Shown here: piece after piece, positions 15,116 to 25,400 of the stretch
Numbering within the stretch: position 1 is the stretch's first letter
Layout of the letters: each line of letters opens with the position of its first letter
Assembly: GCF_030519475.1 (NCBI RefSeq)
Contig: NZ_JAUMKD010000006.1
Coordinates: 186,001 to 250,000 of the forward strand
Direction: 5' to 3'
Length of the DNA stretch: 64,000 bases
From: Micromonospora sp. C28SCA-DRY-2
GTDB lineage: Bacteria > Actinomycetota > Actinomycetes > Mycobacteriales > Micromonosporaceae
Made by a program: the position numbers and the translations under genes
Notes under the pieces: generated by a model
Told to the model about the DNA's origin: nothing
What the model saw: only the letters and a program-made list of their open reading frames with translations
Database searches by the model: none

Positions 15116-15199
15116 ATGGGTACTCGTCGATGCGGACGGTGGCGCTACGTGATCTGGCCTTCACCGAAGTCGGCCATTATGCCCCAGGCCGTTCCGTGA
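15116..15199 (+). CDS. Possible 27-codon leaderless small ORF with two Trp codons ahead of trpC
   Basis: The frame MGTRRCGRWRYVIWPSPKSA continues to a TGA at 15197-15199, giving a basic 27-residue peptide with Trp at positions 9 and 14. TCCAAT (15105-15110) lies five bases before the ATG, fitting the leaderless promoter pattern seen elsewhere here. It ends 55 bp before trpC. A role as an attenuation leader is only a guess: no clear terminator/antiterminator pair follows, and Trp codons are not adjacent. Confidence 0.25.
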   Translation: MGTRRCGRWRYVIWPSPKSAIMPQAVP

Positions 15200-15241
15200 G
15201 CAGCGCCATACCCCCACCTCCCGGCCTCGGGTGGCGCCCCC

Positions 15242-15253
15242 TAGCATCGGCCC
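15242..15253 (+). promoter_or_regulatory. Leaderless -10 element of trpC
   Basis: TAGCAT (15242-15247) lies six bases before the ATG at 15254, so trpCBA probably has its own leaderless promoter independent of trpE. Confidence 0.5.
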
Positions 15254-16144
15254 ATGACACCCGGAGAGGGGAGTCCGTTGGTGACTGCTGAGCATGCGCA
15301 CGCGGAGGGGGACGAGGCCGGTCCGGCGGCGTCCGCAAGCGTGCTCGACGAGATCCTGGCCGGCGTGCGCGAGGACGTCGCCCGGCGCCAGGAGCAGGTG
15401 CCGCTGGAGCGGATCCGCGAGCTGGCCGCCGCCGCGCCGCCGCCGCTGGACGCGTACGCGGCGCTGCGCCGGCCCGGCGTCGCGGTGATCGCCGAGGTCA
15501 AGCGCTCCTCCCCGTCGAAGGGGAAGCTGGCCGAGATCGCCGACCCGGCCGACCTGGCCGGCGAGTACGCCGCCGGCGGCGCGCGGGCGATCAGCGTGCT
15601 CACCGAGGGGCGCTGGTTCGGCGGCTCACTGGACGACCTCGCCGCGGTCCGCGCCGCGGTGCCGATCCCGGTGCTGCGCAAGGACTTCGTGGTCTCCAGC
15701 TACCAGGTGCACGAGGCCCGGGCGCACGGCGCCGACCTGGTGCTGCTGATCGTCGCGGCCCTGGAGCAGAACGCCCTGGTCGGCCTGCTGGAGCGGATCG
15801 AGTCGCTCGGCATGACCGCGCTGGTCGAGGTGCACGACGAGGAGGAGGCCGACCGGGCCCTGGAGGCGGGGGCGCAGGTGATCGGCGTCAACGCCCGTGA
15901 CCTGCGTACCCTGGAGGTCGACCGCTCGGTGTTCGAGCGGATCGCGCCCGGCCTGCCCAGCAGCGTCGTCAAGATCGCCGAGTCCGGCGTGCGCGGCCCG
16001 CACGACCTCATCCGGTACGCCTCGGCCGGCGCCGACGCGGTCCTGGTCGGCGAGGGCCTGGTCACCCAGAAGAGCCCTCGGGAGGCGGTGGCCGAGCTGG
16101 TCAACGCCGGCAACCACCCGGCCACGCCCCGCCCGGTGCGCTGA
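15254..16144 (+). CDS. trpC: Indole-3-glycerol phosphate synthase
   Basis: TrpC closes the indole ring, turning CdRP into indole-3-glycerol phosphate in a TIM barrel. Catalytic motifs are present: AEVKRSSPSKG (substrate Lys), LTEGRWFGGS, VLRKDFVVSSYQVHEARA, DLVLLIVAAL, VEVHDEEE, GVNARDLRTLEVD and KIAESGVRG. From the ATG at 15254 the product is 296 residues, about 25 longer than most TrpC proteins; the extra N-terminus (TPGEGSPLVTAEHAHAEGDE) is not conserved-looking. An in-frame GTG at 15281 behind GGAGAGGGG would give a more usual length. The leaderless -10 supports 15254. A mini-ORF and trpB follow. Confidence 0.94.
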   Translation: MTPGEGSPLVTAEHAHAEGDEAGPAASASVLDEILAGVREDVARRQEQVPLERIRELAAAAPPPLDAYAALRRPGVAVIAEVKRSSPSKGKLAEIADPADLAGEYAAGGARAISVLTEGRWFGGSLDDLAAVRAAVPIPVLRKDFVVSSYQVHEARAHGADLVLLIVAALEQNALVGLLERIESLGMTALVEVHDEEEADRALEAGAQVIGVNARDLRTLEVDRSVFERIAPGLPSSVVKIAESGVRGPHDLIRYASAGADAVLVGEGLVTQKSPREAVAELVNAGNHPATPRPVR

Positions 16145-16178
16145 GGCGCGCGCCGGCTCGTCCAGCGAGAGGATTCCG

Positions 16179-16258
16179 ATGAGCGAGCGGAGCGAGCGAG
16201 TCGTCAGGCTCAGCGCGGTGGTGCCTCGTGACGGCACGCAGCGGAGCGGAGTGCCGGC

Positions 16259-16262
<4 letters not shown>
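16179..16262 (+). CDS. 27-codon mini-ORF coupled to trpB (diverged relative of the array units)
   Basis: ATGAGCGAGCGGAGCGAGCG opens a frame for a 27-residue Ser/Arg-rich peptide (MSERSERVVRLSAVV... ending QRSGVPA) preceded by AGAGGA. Its TGA overlaps the trpB ATG in an ATGA junction. Peptide character, position inside an operon and overlapping stop/start match the 59-bp units, and both contain CAGCGGAGC. It probably couples trpB translation; a stable peptide product is doubtful. Confidence 0.5.
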
Positions 16263-17491
<1,229 letters not shown>

Positions 17492-17494
17492 CTG

Positions 17495-18298
17495 ATGAGC
17501 CGGATCGGGGTGGCGTTCGACAAGGCGCGCGCCGACGGGCGGGCCCTGCTGGTCGGCTGCATGCCGGCCGGGTTCCCGACCGTCGAGGGCAGCATCGCGG
17601 CGATGACCGCGATGGTCGAGGCCGGGGTCGACGTGATCGAGGTGGAGATCCCGTACTCGGACCCGGTGATGGACGGCCCGGTGATCCAGCGGGCCAGCGA
17701 CATCGCGCTGGCCGGCGGCGTACGGACGGCCGACGCGCTGCGCATCATCGAGGCGGTCGCGGCGACCGGCGCCCCGGTGGTCACCATGACCTACTGGAAC
17801 CCGATCGAGCGGTACGGCGTGGACGCCTTCGCCCGCGACCTGGCCGCGGCCGGCGGCACCGGGCTGATCACCCCTGACCTGATCCCCGACGAGGCCGACG
17901 AGTGGCTGGCCGCCTCGGACGCGTACGGGCTGGACCGCACCTTCCTGGTCGCCCCGTCCTCCACCGACGCCCGGCTGGCGATGACCGTCGAGCACTGCCG
18001 CGGCTTCGTCTACGCCACCGCGATCATGGGCGTCACCGGGGCCCGGGCGCAGACCTCCGAGGCGGCGCCGGTACTGGTCTCCCGGGTCCGCGCGGTCACC
18101 GACCTGCCGGTGGGCGTCGGCCTCGGCGTCGGCACCGGCGCGCAGGCCGGCACGGTCGCCGGTTACGCCGACGGCGTGATCGTGGGCAGCGCGCTGGTCC
18201 GCTGCCTGCTCGACGTGCCGGACCTCGACACCGGACTGGCCGCGCTCCGCGCGCTCAGCGCCGAACTCGCCGAGGGCGTCCGCAACCCCGCCCGCTGA
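17495..18298 (+). CDS. trpA: Tryptophan synthase alpha subunit
   Basis: TrpA cleaves indole-3-glycerol phosphate to indole and glyceraldehyde 3-phosphate. The 267-residue TIM barrel has the catalytic Glu in DVIEVEIPYSDPVMDGPVIQ (about residue 48) and the catalytic Asp in GLITPDLIPDEADEW, plus VTGARAQTSE and the phosphate-binding VGVGLGVGTG and DGVIVGSALV. The ATG at 17495 sits three bases after the trpB stop, with GGAG in the trpB end as ribosome binding site. Duplicated hairpins follow at 18386-18443. Confidence 0.97.
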   Translation: MSRIGVAFDKARADGRALLVGCMPAGFPTVEGSIAAMTAMVEAGVDVIEVEIPYSDPVMDGPVIQRASDIALAGGVRTADALRIIEAVAATGAPVVTMTYWNPIERYGVDAFARDLAAAGGTGLITPDLIPDEADEWLAASDAYGLDRTFLVAPSSTDARLAMTVEHCRGFVYATAIMGVTGARAQTSEAAPVLVSRVRAVTDLPVGVGLGVGTGAQAGTVAGYADGVIVGSALVRCLLDVPDLDTGLAALRALSAELAEGVRNPAR

Positions 18299-18385
18299 CC
18301 ACCGCCCCGTCCGCGGCGTTCGGTCCGGCGGCCGGCGCCCGCGCTGGCGCCGCACGTCGCCCGCCCCCGGCGGTGCGGTCGGTGC

Positions 18386-18443
18386 CCGGCCGGTGCGCCA
18401 GCGGCGCGGTGACTGGGACCGGCCGGTGCGCCAGCGGCGCGGT
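18386..18443. repeat. Two 25-bp direct repeats, each containing a hairpin, after trpA
   Basis: CCGGCCGGTGCGCCAGCGGC plus five more bases occurs at 18386-18410 and again exactly at 18419-18443. Each copy holds GCGCC-AGC-GGCGC, a 5-bp stem. The pair lies between the convergent trpA and NUDIX genes and ends at the NUDIX stop codon, so it may serve as a double terminator. Confidence 0.6.
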
Positions 18444-18988
18444 CAGTGCCGGGCGGGCGCGTCGGCGCCGGAGTGACCGTCCCCGGCCCGGCGGTCCGCG
18501 GGCTGCCGCGAGCGTTGTCCGGGCGCCGGCCCGGCCGGTGCGGGGCAGTCGACGAGCACGCCGGAGCGGCCCGCCAGCGCGTCGGCGAGCGCGGCCCGGG
18601 TGGTGGGGGTGAGCGCCGCCGGCAGGTCGGCGGGGTCGTGCCAGGAGAGCCGGCAGCCGGCCAGCGGCTCGCCCGCCGGCCGGGCACCGATTGCCCGGGC
18701 CCGGAAGACGTGCACCAGCACGTCCGGCAGCGGCCCGGCCCGCCCGGCCGGCGCCGGGCCGGCCGCCGGTTGGGCGACGTGGTAGAGGCCGACCAGGTCG
18801 AGGACCTCGATCTCCCACCCGGTCTCGGCCCGGATGTCGCGCAGCACCGCCGGCACCGGGCTCTCCGGCCGGCACAGCCGCCCGCCGGGCAGCGCGTAGC
18901 GGCGTTCGCCCCGACCCTGCCGGCAGAGCAGCACCCGACCGGCCCCGTCGGTGACGACCGCGGCCACCGCCCAGGTGAGCGCGCTCAT
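18443..18988 (-). CDS. NUDIX-like hydrolase with degenerate Nudix box
   Basis: The 181-residue protein has a NUDIX fold pattern (LTWAVAAVVTDGAGRVLLCR, QGRGERRYALPGGRL). The box reads GRLCRPESPVPAVLRDIRAE plus TGW, so the usual REUXEE core is RDIRAE: the first catalytic Glu is Asp and one of the paired Glu is Ala. Metal-dependent hydrolysis may be weakened or altered. The ATG at 18988 is used; a TTG two codons upstream is less likely. The C-terminal 35 residues are a basic, Pro-rich tail. Substrate unknown. Confidence 0.75.
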   Translation of the reverse strand: MSALTWAVAAVVTDGAGRVLLCRQGRGERRYALPGGRLCRPESPVPAVLRDIRAETGWEIEVLDLVGLYHVAQPAAGPAPAGRAGPLPDVLVHVFRARAIGARPAGEPLAGCRLSWHDPADLPAALTPTTRAALADALAGRSGVLVDCPAPAGPAPGQRSRQPADRRAGDGHSGADAPARH

Positions 18989-19075
18989 GGACAAAGAGCC
19001 TACGTCGGTGCAAACCAGAAGTCACCGCGACGCCGCCCGGCCCGACCGGGGTGCCACCGAAGGGGCCCGCAGCGG

Positions 19076-19089
19076 TAGCGTGTGCATCC
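19076..19089 (+). promoter_or_regulatory. Probable leaderless -10 element of lgt
   Basis: TAGCGT (19076-19081) ends eight bases before the lgt GTG at 19090. No ribosome binding site is visible in between. Confidence 0.45.
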
Positions 19090-20295
19090 GTGAATCTCGC
19101 CTCGCTGTCCCCCCAGGCGGCCCTGCCCAGTCCCAGCACCGCCGTCTGGCAGCTCGGCCCGGTGCCGCTCCGGGCGTACGCGCTGTGCATCATCCTCGGC
19201 ATCGTGGTGGCCTGCGTGGTCACCGAGTACCGGCTGCGCCGGCGGGGCGTCGCCCCGGGCGCGGTGCTCGACATCGCGGTCTGGGCCGTGCCGGCCGGCA
19301 TCATCGGCGCCCGGATCTACCACGTGATCACCTCGCCGGAGAAGTACTTCGGCACCGGCGGCGACCCGATGAAGGCGTTCGCCATCTGGGAGGGTGGTCT
19401 CGGCATCTGGGGCGCGGTGGCCGGCGGCGCGCTCGGCGCCTGGATCGCCGCCCGCCAGCTCGGCATCCCGTTCGCCGTGGTGGCCGACGCGCTCGCGCCC
19501 GGCCTGCCGCTGGCGCAGGCGGTGGGCCGGCTCGGCAACTGGTTCAACAACGAGCTCTACGGCGGGCGGACCACGCTGCCCTGGGGGCTGGAGATCCACC
19601 GGATGGACCCGGACAACCCCGGGCACGCGCTGCGCGACGACGCCGGGCGACCGATCCTCGAACCGGGCCTCTACCACCCGACCTTCGCCTACGAGCTGCT
19701 CTGGAACGTCGGCGTCGCGGTGCTGGTCTTCGTGCTCGACCGCAAGCTGCGCCTCGGCCGGGGCCGGGCGTTCGCGCTCTACGTGATGGGCTACACCGCC
19801 GGCCGGTTCTGGATCGAGCTGATGCGCACCGACGAGGCCAACACCATCCTCGGCGTCCGGCTCAACGTGTGGACCGCCGCGCTGGTGTTCCTCGGCGCCC
19901 TGGTCTACTTCGTGCGCGTCCGCGGCCCCCGGGAGTACCTCGTCCCGGTCGGCGCGGCGGCGGCGCCGACCCCGCCGGAGTCCGACGTCTCGCAGGTCGA
20001 CCTCTCCGCCACCGAGGCCGGCGCGCAGCCGGCCGCGCCGGAGGGCTACCGGGTGGTCAGCGAGGAGCAGTACCGCAGCTGGCGGGAGGCCGGCGAGGTG
20101 CCGGCCGACCCGGACGCCGCGCCGGCCGGGCAGACCGACCGGGACGCGACCGGAGCACCCGAGGACTCCGCCGAGACCGGGGACGCGGCGGCGGCCGGCG
20201 ACCCGGAGAGCGGCGACCCGGAGACCGGGGAGACGACGGCGCGGGACGAGCGGGCCGGCGCGGCCGGCGCCCGCCCCGCCGACCGCGACAGCTGA
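19090..20295 (+). CDS. lgt: Prolipoprotein diacylglyceryl transferase
   Basis: Lgt moves a diacylglyceryl group from phosphatidylglycerol to the lipobox Cys of prelipoproteins at the cytoplasmic membrane. The 401-residue protein has seven predicted helices and the Lgt signature AVGRLGNWFNNELYGGRTTL (about residues 149-168), with the essential Arg, plus the His-region HPTFAYELLWN and GYTAGRFWIE. After about residue 285 comes an acidic, Pro/Ala-rich cytoplasmic tail (SDVSQVDLSATEAGAQ onward) of more than 100 residues, common in actinobacterial Lgt. The GTG at 19090 was chosen for the leaderless -10 and because upstream codons are not Lgt-like. Confidence 0.95.
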   Translation: MNLASLSPQAALPSPSTAVWQLGPVPLRAYALCIILGIVVACVVTEYRLRRRGVAPGAVLDIAVWAVPAGIIGARIYHVITSPEKYFGTGGDPMKAFAIWEGGLGIWGAVAGGALGAWIAARQLGIPFAVVADALAPGLPLAQAVGRLGNWFNNELYGGRTTLPWGLEIHRMDPDNPGHALRDDAGRPILEPGLYHPTFAYELLWNVGVAVLVFVLDRKLRLGRGRAFALYVMGYTAGRFWIELMRTDEANTILGVRLNVWTAALVFLGALVYFVRVRGPREYLVPVGAAAAPTPPESDVSQVDLSATEAGAQPAAPEGYRVVSEEQYRSWREAGEVPADPDAAPAGQTDRDATGAPEDSAETGDAAAAGDPESGDPETGETTARDERAGAAGARPADRDS

Positions 20296-20305
20296 GCGGA
20301 GAACC

Positions 20306-21493
20306 ATGCGTAGCGCGGTGGTGGTCGGCGCCGGGATCGGCGGCCTCGCGGTCGCCGGGGCGCTGGCCCGGTCCGGCTGGCAGGTCACCCTGCTGGAGCG
20401 GGCCGACCGGATCCGTCCGGAGCCGACGGCCGTGGTGCTCTGGCCCAACGGGGTACGCGCGCTGCGCGCCCTCGGCCTGGGCGCCGGCCTGGAGGCGATC
20501 GCCACACCGGTGCCCGACGGCGGCATCCGCCGCCCGGACGGGCACTGGCTGGTGCAGCCCCGCCCCACACCGGCCGACCGGATGCCGGTGGTGGTGCACC
20601 GGGAGGACCTGCACGACGCGCTGATCGCCGGACTGGGCGACGGGGTGGAGCTGCGCACCGGGGTGACCGTGCGGACGGTACGCGCCGCCGCCGGGGCCCG
20701 CCCGGCGGTCGGCGACGGCCGGCACACGCTGGAGGCCGACCTGGTGGTCGCCGCGGACGGCACCGACAGCGAGCTGCGCCGCCAGCTCGCCCCGGAGGCC
20801 GGCGTGGTCAGCTCCGGGTGCGCCGCGTGGCGGGCGGTGATCCCCTGGTACCGCGCGCCCCGGCTGCCGGACGAGGTGCCGGTGGGTGGCGAGACCCTCG
20901 GCGCCGGGTACCGGTTCGTCTCCGCCTCGCTGGGCGAGCGCGGCTCGTCGGGCGGCTCCAGCCGGGGCGGCATCTACTGGGTGGCCACCGCGGCCGGCGC
21001 GCCCCGGCCGGAGCCCCCCGAGACCCAGCTCGCCCTGCTGCGCCGCTGGTACGCCGGCTGGCCGTCCCCGGTCACCGAGCTGCTCGACGCCACCGACCCG
21101 GCCGACCTGGTGCAGCAGGAGATCCGCGAGCTGCGGCCGCTGCCCCGCACGTACGCCTTCCCGGCCGGCCCCGGCGGGGTGGTGCTGCTCGGCGACGCCG
21201 CGCACGCCATGCCGCCGCACCTCGGCCAGGGCGCCTGCCTCGCCTTCGAGGACGCCGCCACCCTGGCCACACTGCTGCGCGAGTCCCGGCTGCCCGACGC
21301 GCTGGCCGCGTACGACCGGACACGCCGGCCCCGGGCGGCGTCGGTGGTCCGCCAGGCCCGCCGGATGTCGGCGGTGCTGCGCACCCGCGGCCGGCTCGCC
21401 CTGCGGGCCCGGGACGCGGCCCTCGGCACGATCAGCCCCCGGCTGCTCTCCAGCGCCGCCACCACCGCGGCGGCCTGGCGGCCGCCGAGCTGA
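20306..21493 (+). CDS. FAD-dependent monooxygenase (PHBH family)
   Basis: The 395-residue enzyme has the FAD-binding Rossmann motif VVVGAGIGGLAVAGALARSG at residues 4-23 followed by Glu (LLER), the DG-type motif LVVAADGTDSELRR, and the second FAD motif VVLLGDAAHAMPPHLGQGAC (about residues 292-311). It belongs with aromatic-ring hydroxylases of the p-hydroxybenzoate hydroxylase class, using NAD(P)H and O2; the substrate is not evident. It begins 10 bp after lgt with GGAG ahead of the ATG and is likely co-transcribed. Confidence 0.88.
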   Translation: MRSAVVVGAGIGGLAVAGALARSGWQVTLLERADRIRPEPTAVVLWPNGVRALRALGLGAGLEAIATPVPDGGIRRPDGHWLVQPRPTPADRMPVVVHREDLHDALIAGLGDGVELRTGVTVRTVRAAAGARPAVGDGRHTLEADLVVAADGTDSELRRQLAPEAGVVSSGCAAWRAVIPWYRAPRLPDEVPVGGETLGAGYRFVSASLGERGSSGGSSRGGIYWVATAAGAPRPEPPETQLALLRRWYAGWPSPVTELLDATDPADLVQQEIRELRPLPRTYAFPAGPGGVVLLGDAAHAMPPHLGQGACLAFEDAATLATLLRESRLPDALAAYDRTRRPRAASVVRQARRMSAVLRTRGRLALRARDAALGTISPRLLSSAATTAAAWRPPS

Positions 21494-21499
21494 CCGCGG

Positions 21500-22345
21500 T
21501 CAGGCCAGCACCGGGGCCGGCTCGGCGATGCAGGCGGTGCCGATCCGGCGGAAACCGACCCGCAGGTAGACCCGGGCGATCTCCTCGCTGCCGGCGGAGA
21601 GGAAGACCAGGTCGGCGCCGGCGGCCAGCAGCTCGCGGGCCAGCGTGGCGGTGACCGCGGCGCCCAGGCCCCGGCGGCGGGCGGCCGGCAGGGTGGCCAC
21701 CCCGGCGATCTCGGCGACGTCGCCGACCCGCATCGCCATCCCGCTGGCCAGCGGGCCCTCCTCCGGCGTGGCGGCCAGCACGGAGAGCCGCCGGCCGTCG
21801 GCGATGCGGGTCCGCTCCTCGTCCAGCGCGGCCACGTCCAGCCCGGTCATCGCGGCGTCCCGCTCGGCCGGGCCGGCGCCGCCCCGGCCGGTGCCGGGGG
21901 CGGAGAAGCCGACCGCCGCCACGGCCCGCCGGGCCGCCACGTCCGCGGCCAGGTCCGGCGCGTCGGAGTCGAGCAGCCGCACCGGTACGTCGGTCAGCGT
22001 CGCCGGGTCGGGCAGTGCGGCGGGGTCGAGCACCATCAGCGGCGCCTCGAGTACGGACAGCCCCGCCGAGCGGGCCACCGCGAGCAGGTCCGGGGTGGTC
22101 TCGTGCACCCACTCGAAGGCCTCCGGCAGGCCCAGCTCGCGCTGCCGCTCGCGCACCTGGGAAACGTCGGCGAGCGAAGGGGTCTCGTCGGCGTCGAGCC
22201 GGGGCCGGGCATAGAACGGCCAGCCGGTCCCTTCCCGTACGAAGAGCACCAGGCCGCCGTGCTCCTCGGCCCGGGCCGCGTCCCGCGGCACCGCGTCGTA
22301 GAAGCGTTCCAACCGGTCGAAGAGTTCCTTGTGCTGGGGATCCAC
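21500..22345 (-). CDS. GNAT family N-acetyltransferase
   Basis: The 281-residue protein has a C-terminal GNAT fold: GDVAEIAGVATLPAARRRGL (about residues 195-214) contains the acetyl-CoA pyrophosphate loop RRRGLGA, then FLSAGSEEIARVYLRVGFRR gives the last strand-helix pair. The N-terminal half is a divergent GNAT-like extension. Acceptor substrate unknown. The GTG start at 22345 is six bases after a TAGTCT hexamer, so the mRNA is likely leaderless. It converges with the monooxygenase gene, 6 bp apart. Confidence 0.82.
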   Translation of the reverse strand: MDPQHKELFDRLERFYDAVPRDAARAEEHGGLVLFVREGTGWPFYARPRLDADETPSLADVSQVRERQRELGLPEAFEWVHETTPDLLAVARSAGLSVLEAPLMVLDPAALPDPATLTDVPVRLLDSDAPDLAADVAARRAVAAVGFSAPGTGRGGAGPAERDAAMTGLDVAALDEERTRIADGRRLSVLAATPEEGPLASGMAMRVGDVAEIAGVATLPAARRRGLGAAVTATLARELLAAGADLVFLSAGSEEIARVYLRVGFRRIGTACIAEPAPVLA

Positions 22346-22351
22346 CGCGCG

Positions 22352-22357
22352 AGACTA
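22352..22357 (-). promoter_or_regulatory. Leaderless -10 element of the GNAT gene
   Basis: Minus-strand TAGTCT is followed by CGCGCG and then the GTG start at 22345, the same six-base spacing as at 2309-2314 and 47100-47105. Confidence 0.5.
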
Positions 22358-22494
22358 CACGTCCCAGACTCTGGAAGGTGTGATCAATCCGCACTGGCCT
22401 TGCGGAGCGCGCCCTAACGTAGACTCAATAAACCCACAAGGGCCGACGTCGTCCCGATCCCGTGAACCATCCCTGAGCGACGACAGGAGGCCCG

Positions 22495-25400
22495 GTGGCT
22501 TTTCCGTACCCTCATCGCCCCCAGCCGGCCGCGCCGCCCGGCCCCGGTGTGCCCGCGGCCGGGCTCTACGACCCTGCCCAGGAGCACGACGCCTGCGGCG
22601 TGGCCTTCGTGGCCGACCTGCACGGGCGGCGCTCCCACGCGGTGGTCGCCAACGGCCTCGCCGCGCTCTGCCGGCTGGACCATCGGGGCGCCCGGGGCGC
22701 GGAGCCGAACACCGGCGACGGCGCGGGCATCATGATCCAGGTGCCGGACGCGTTCCTGCGTGCCGTGGTGGACTTCCCGCTGCCGCCGGCCGGCGAGTAC
22801 GCCACCGGCCTGGTCTTCCTCCCCGACGACGACGCCGCCGAGGCCCGCGCCCGCCGGGTGGTGGAGAAGTACGCCCTGGTCGAGGGGGCCGAGCTGCTCG
22901 GCTGGCGGGAGGTGCCGATCGACCCGACCGGCCTGGGCGAGACCGCGCTCGCCGCGATGCCCCGGATCCGGCAGCTCTTCCTCGCCGCGCACCGGCTCAC
23001 CGACGCCCCGGCCGGCCCGGCCGGTACCCCGCTGCGCGGCATCGAGCTGGACCGGGTGGCGTTCTGCGTCCGCAAGCAGGCCGAGCGGGAGTCCGCCGAG
23101 CGGGGCGTGCCGGCGTACTTCCCGTCGCTGTCCGCGCGGACCATGGTCTTCAAGGGCATGCTCACCCCCGACCAGTTGCCCGCGTTCTACCCGGAGCTGA
23201 CCGACGAGCGGGTGGTCAGCGCGATCGCCCTGGTGCACTCGCGGTTCTCCACCAACACCTTCCCGTCCTGGCCGCTGGCGCACCCGTACCGCTTCATCGC
23301 GCACAACGGCGAGATCAACACCATCCGTGGCAACCGGAACTGGATGCAGGCCCGGGAGGCGCTGCTGCGCACCCCGAACCTGCCGGGCAACATCCGGCGG
23401 ATCTTCCCGGTCTGCACCCCGGCCGCCTCCGACTCGGCCAACTTCGACGAGGTGCTGGAGCTGCTGCACCTGGCCGGGCGCAGCCTGCCGCACGCGGTGC
23501 TGATGATGATCCCGGAGGCCTGGGAGAACGACCCGGACATGCGCGCCGACAAGCGGGAGTTCTACCGCTTCCACGCCAGCCTGATGGAGCCGTGGGACGG
23601 GCCGGCCTCGGTCGCCTTCACCGACGGCGAGATCGTCGGCGCGGTGCTCGACCGCAACGGGCTGCGCCCGGGGCGCTGGTGGCGTACCGACGACGGCCTC
23701 GTGGTGCTCGGCAGCGAGGCGGGCGTGCTCGACCTCGACCCGGCCCGGGTGGTGGCCAAGGGGCGGCTCCAGCCGGGGCGGATGTTCCTGGTCGACACCG
23801 CCGCCGGCCGGATCGTGCACGACGACGAGATCAAGGCCGAGCTGGCCGCCGAGCGGCCGTACGGCGAGTGGCTGCACGCCGGGCTGATCGAGCTGACCGA
23901 CCTGCCCGCCCGCGAGCACATCGTCTACACCCACGACTCGGTACGCCGCCGCCAGCAGACCTTCGGCTACACCGAGGAGGAGCTGAAGATCCTGCTCGCC
24001 CCGATGGCCCGGGCCGGCGCGGAGCCGATCGGCTCGATGGGCACGGACACCCCGATCTCCCCGCTGTCCACCCGGCCGCGGCTGCTCTACGACTACTTCC
24101 ACCAGCTCTTCGCCCAGGTCACCAACCCGCCGCTGGACGCCATCCGGGAGGAGTTGGTGACCAGCCTGGCCTCCACCATCGGCCCGGAGGGCAACCTGCT
24201 CGACCCGGGCCCGGCCAGCTGCCGGCAGATCGTGCTGCCCTACCCGGTGATCGACAACGACGAGCTGGCCAAGATCCTCTCCATCGACGAGGACGGCGAC
24301 CTGCCCGGCTTCAAGGCGGTCCGGGTCTCCGGGCTGTACCGGATCCGGGAGGGCGCCAAGGGCATCAAGGCCCGGCTGACCGAGATCTGCCGGCACGTCT
24401 CCGAGGCGATCGAGGACGGCGTGCGGATCCTGGTGCTCTCCGACCGGGACTCCAACGCCGACCTCGCGCCGATCCCGTCGCTGCTGCTCACCGCGGCGGT
24501 GCACCAGCACCTGGTCCGCGAGCAGACCCGCACCCAGGTGGCGCTGATCGTCGAGTCCGGCGACTGCCGCGAGGTGCACCACGCGGCGGTGCTGATCGGG
24601 TACGGCGCCGCGGCGGTCAACCCGTACCTGGCCTTCGAGTCGGTGGAGGACATGATCTCCACTGGCGCCCTGGCCGGGGTGGAACCGGGCACGGCGGTAC
24701 GCAACTACGTCAAGGCGCTCGGCAAGGGCGTCCTGAAGATCATGTCCAAGATGGGCATCTCGACGGTGTCCTCGTACTGCGGCGCGCAGGTCTTCGAGGC
24801 GGTCGGGCTGGACGCCCGGCTGGTCGAGCGCTACTTCCGGGGCACCCCCAGCAAGATCGGCGGGATCGGGCTGGACGGCATCCACGCCGAGGTCGCCGCC
24901 CGGCACGCCCGGGCCTGGCCGGCGCCGGGCACCGCGGCCACCGACCGGCTGGAGGTGGGCGGCGAGTACCAGTGGCGCCGCGAGGGCGAGCTGCACCTGT
25001 TCAACCCGGAGACGGTCTTCCTGCTCCAGCACGCCACCCGCAGCCGGCAGTACGACGTCTTCCGCCAGTACACGGCCAAGGTCGACGAGCTGGCCGCCCG
25101 GGCCGGCTCGCTGCGCGGACTGTTCACCCTGCGTACCGGGGTGCGGCCGGCGGTGCCGATCGATCAGGTCGAGCCGGCCACCGAGATCGTCAAGCGGTTC
25201 GCCACCGGCGCCATGTCGTACGGCTCGATCTCCGCCGAGGCGCACGAGACCCTGGCGATCGCGATGAACCGGCTCGGCGGCAAGTCCAACACCGGCGAGG
25301 GCGGCGAGGACGTCGAGCGGCTGCACGACCCGGCCCGCCGCTCCGCGGTGAAGCAGATCGCCAGCGGCCGGTTCGGGGTGACCAGCGAATACCTGGTCAA

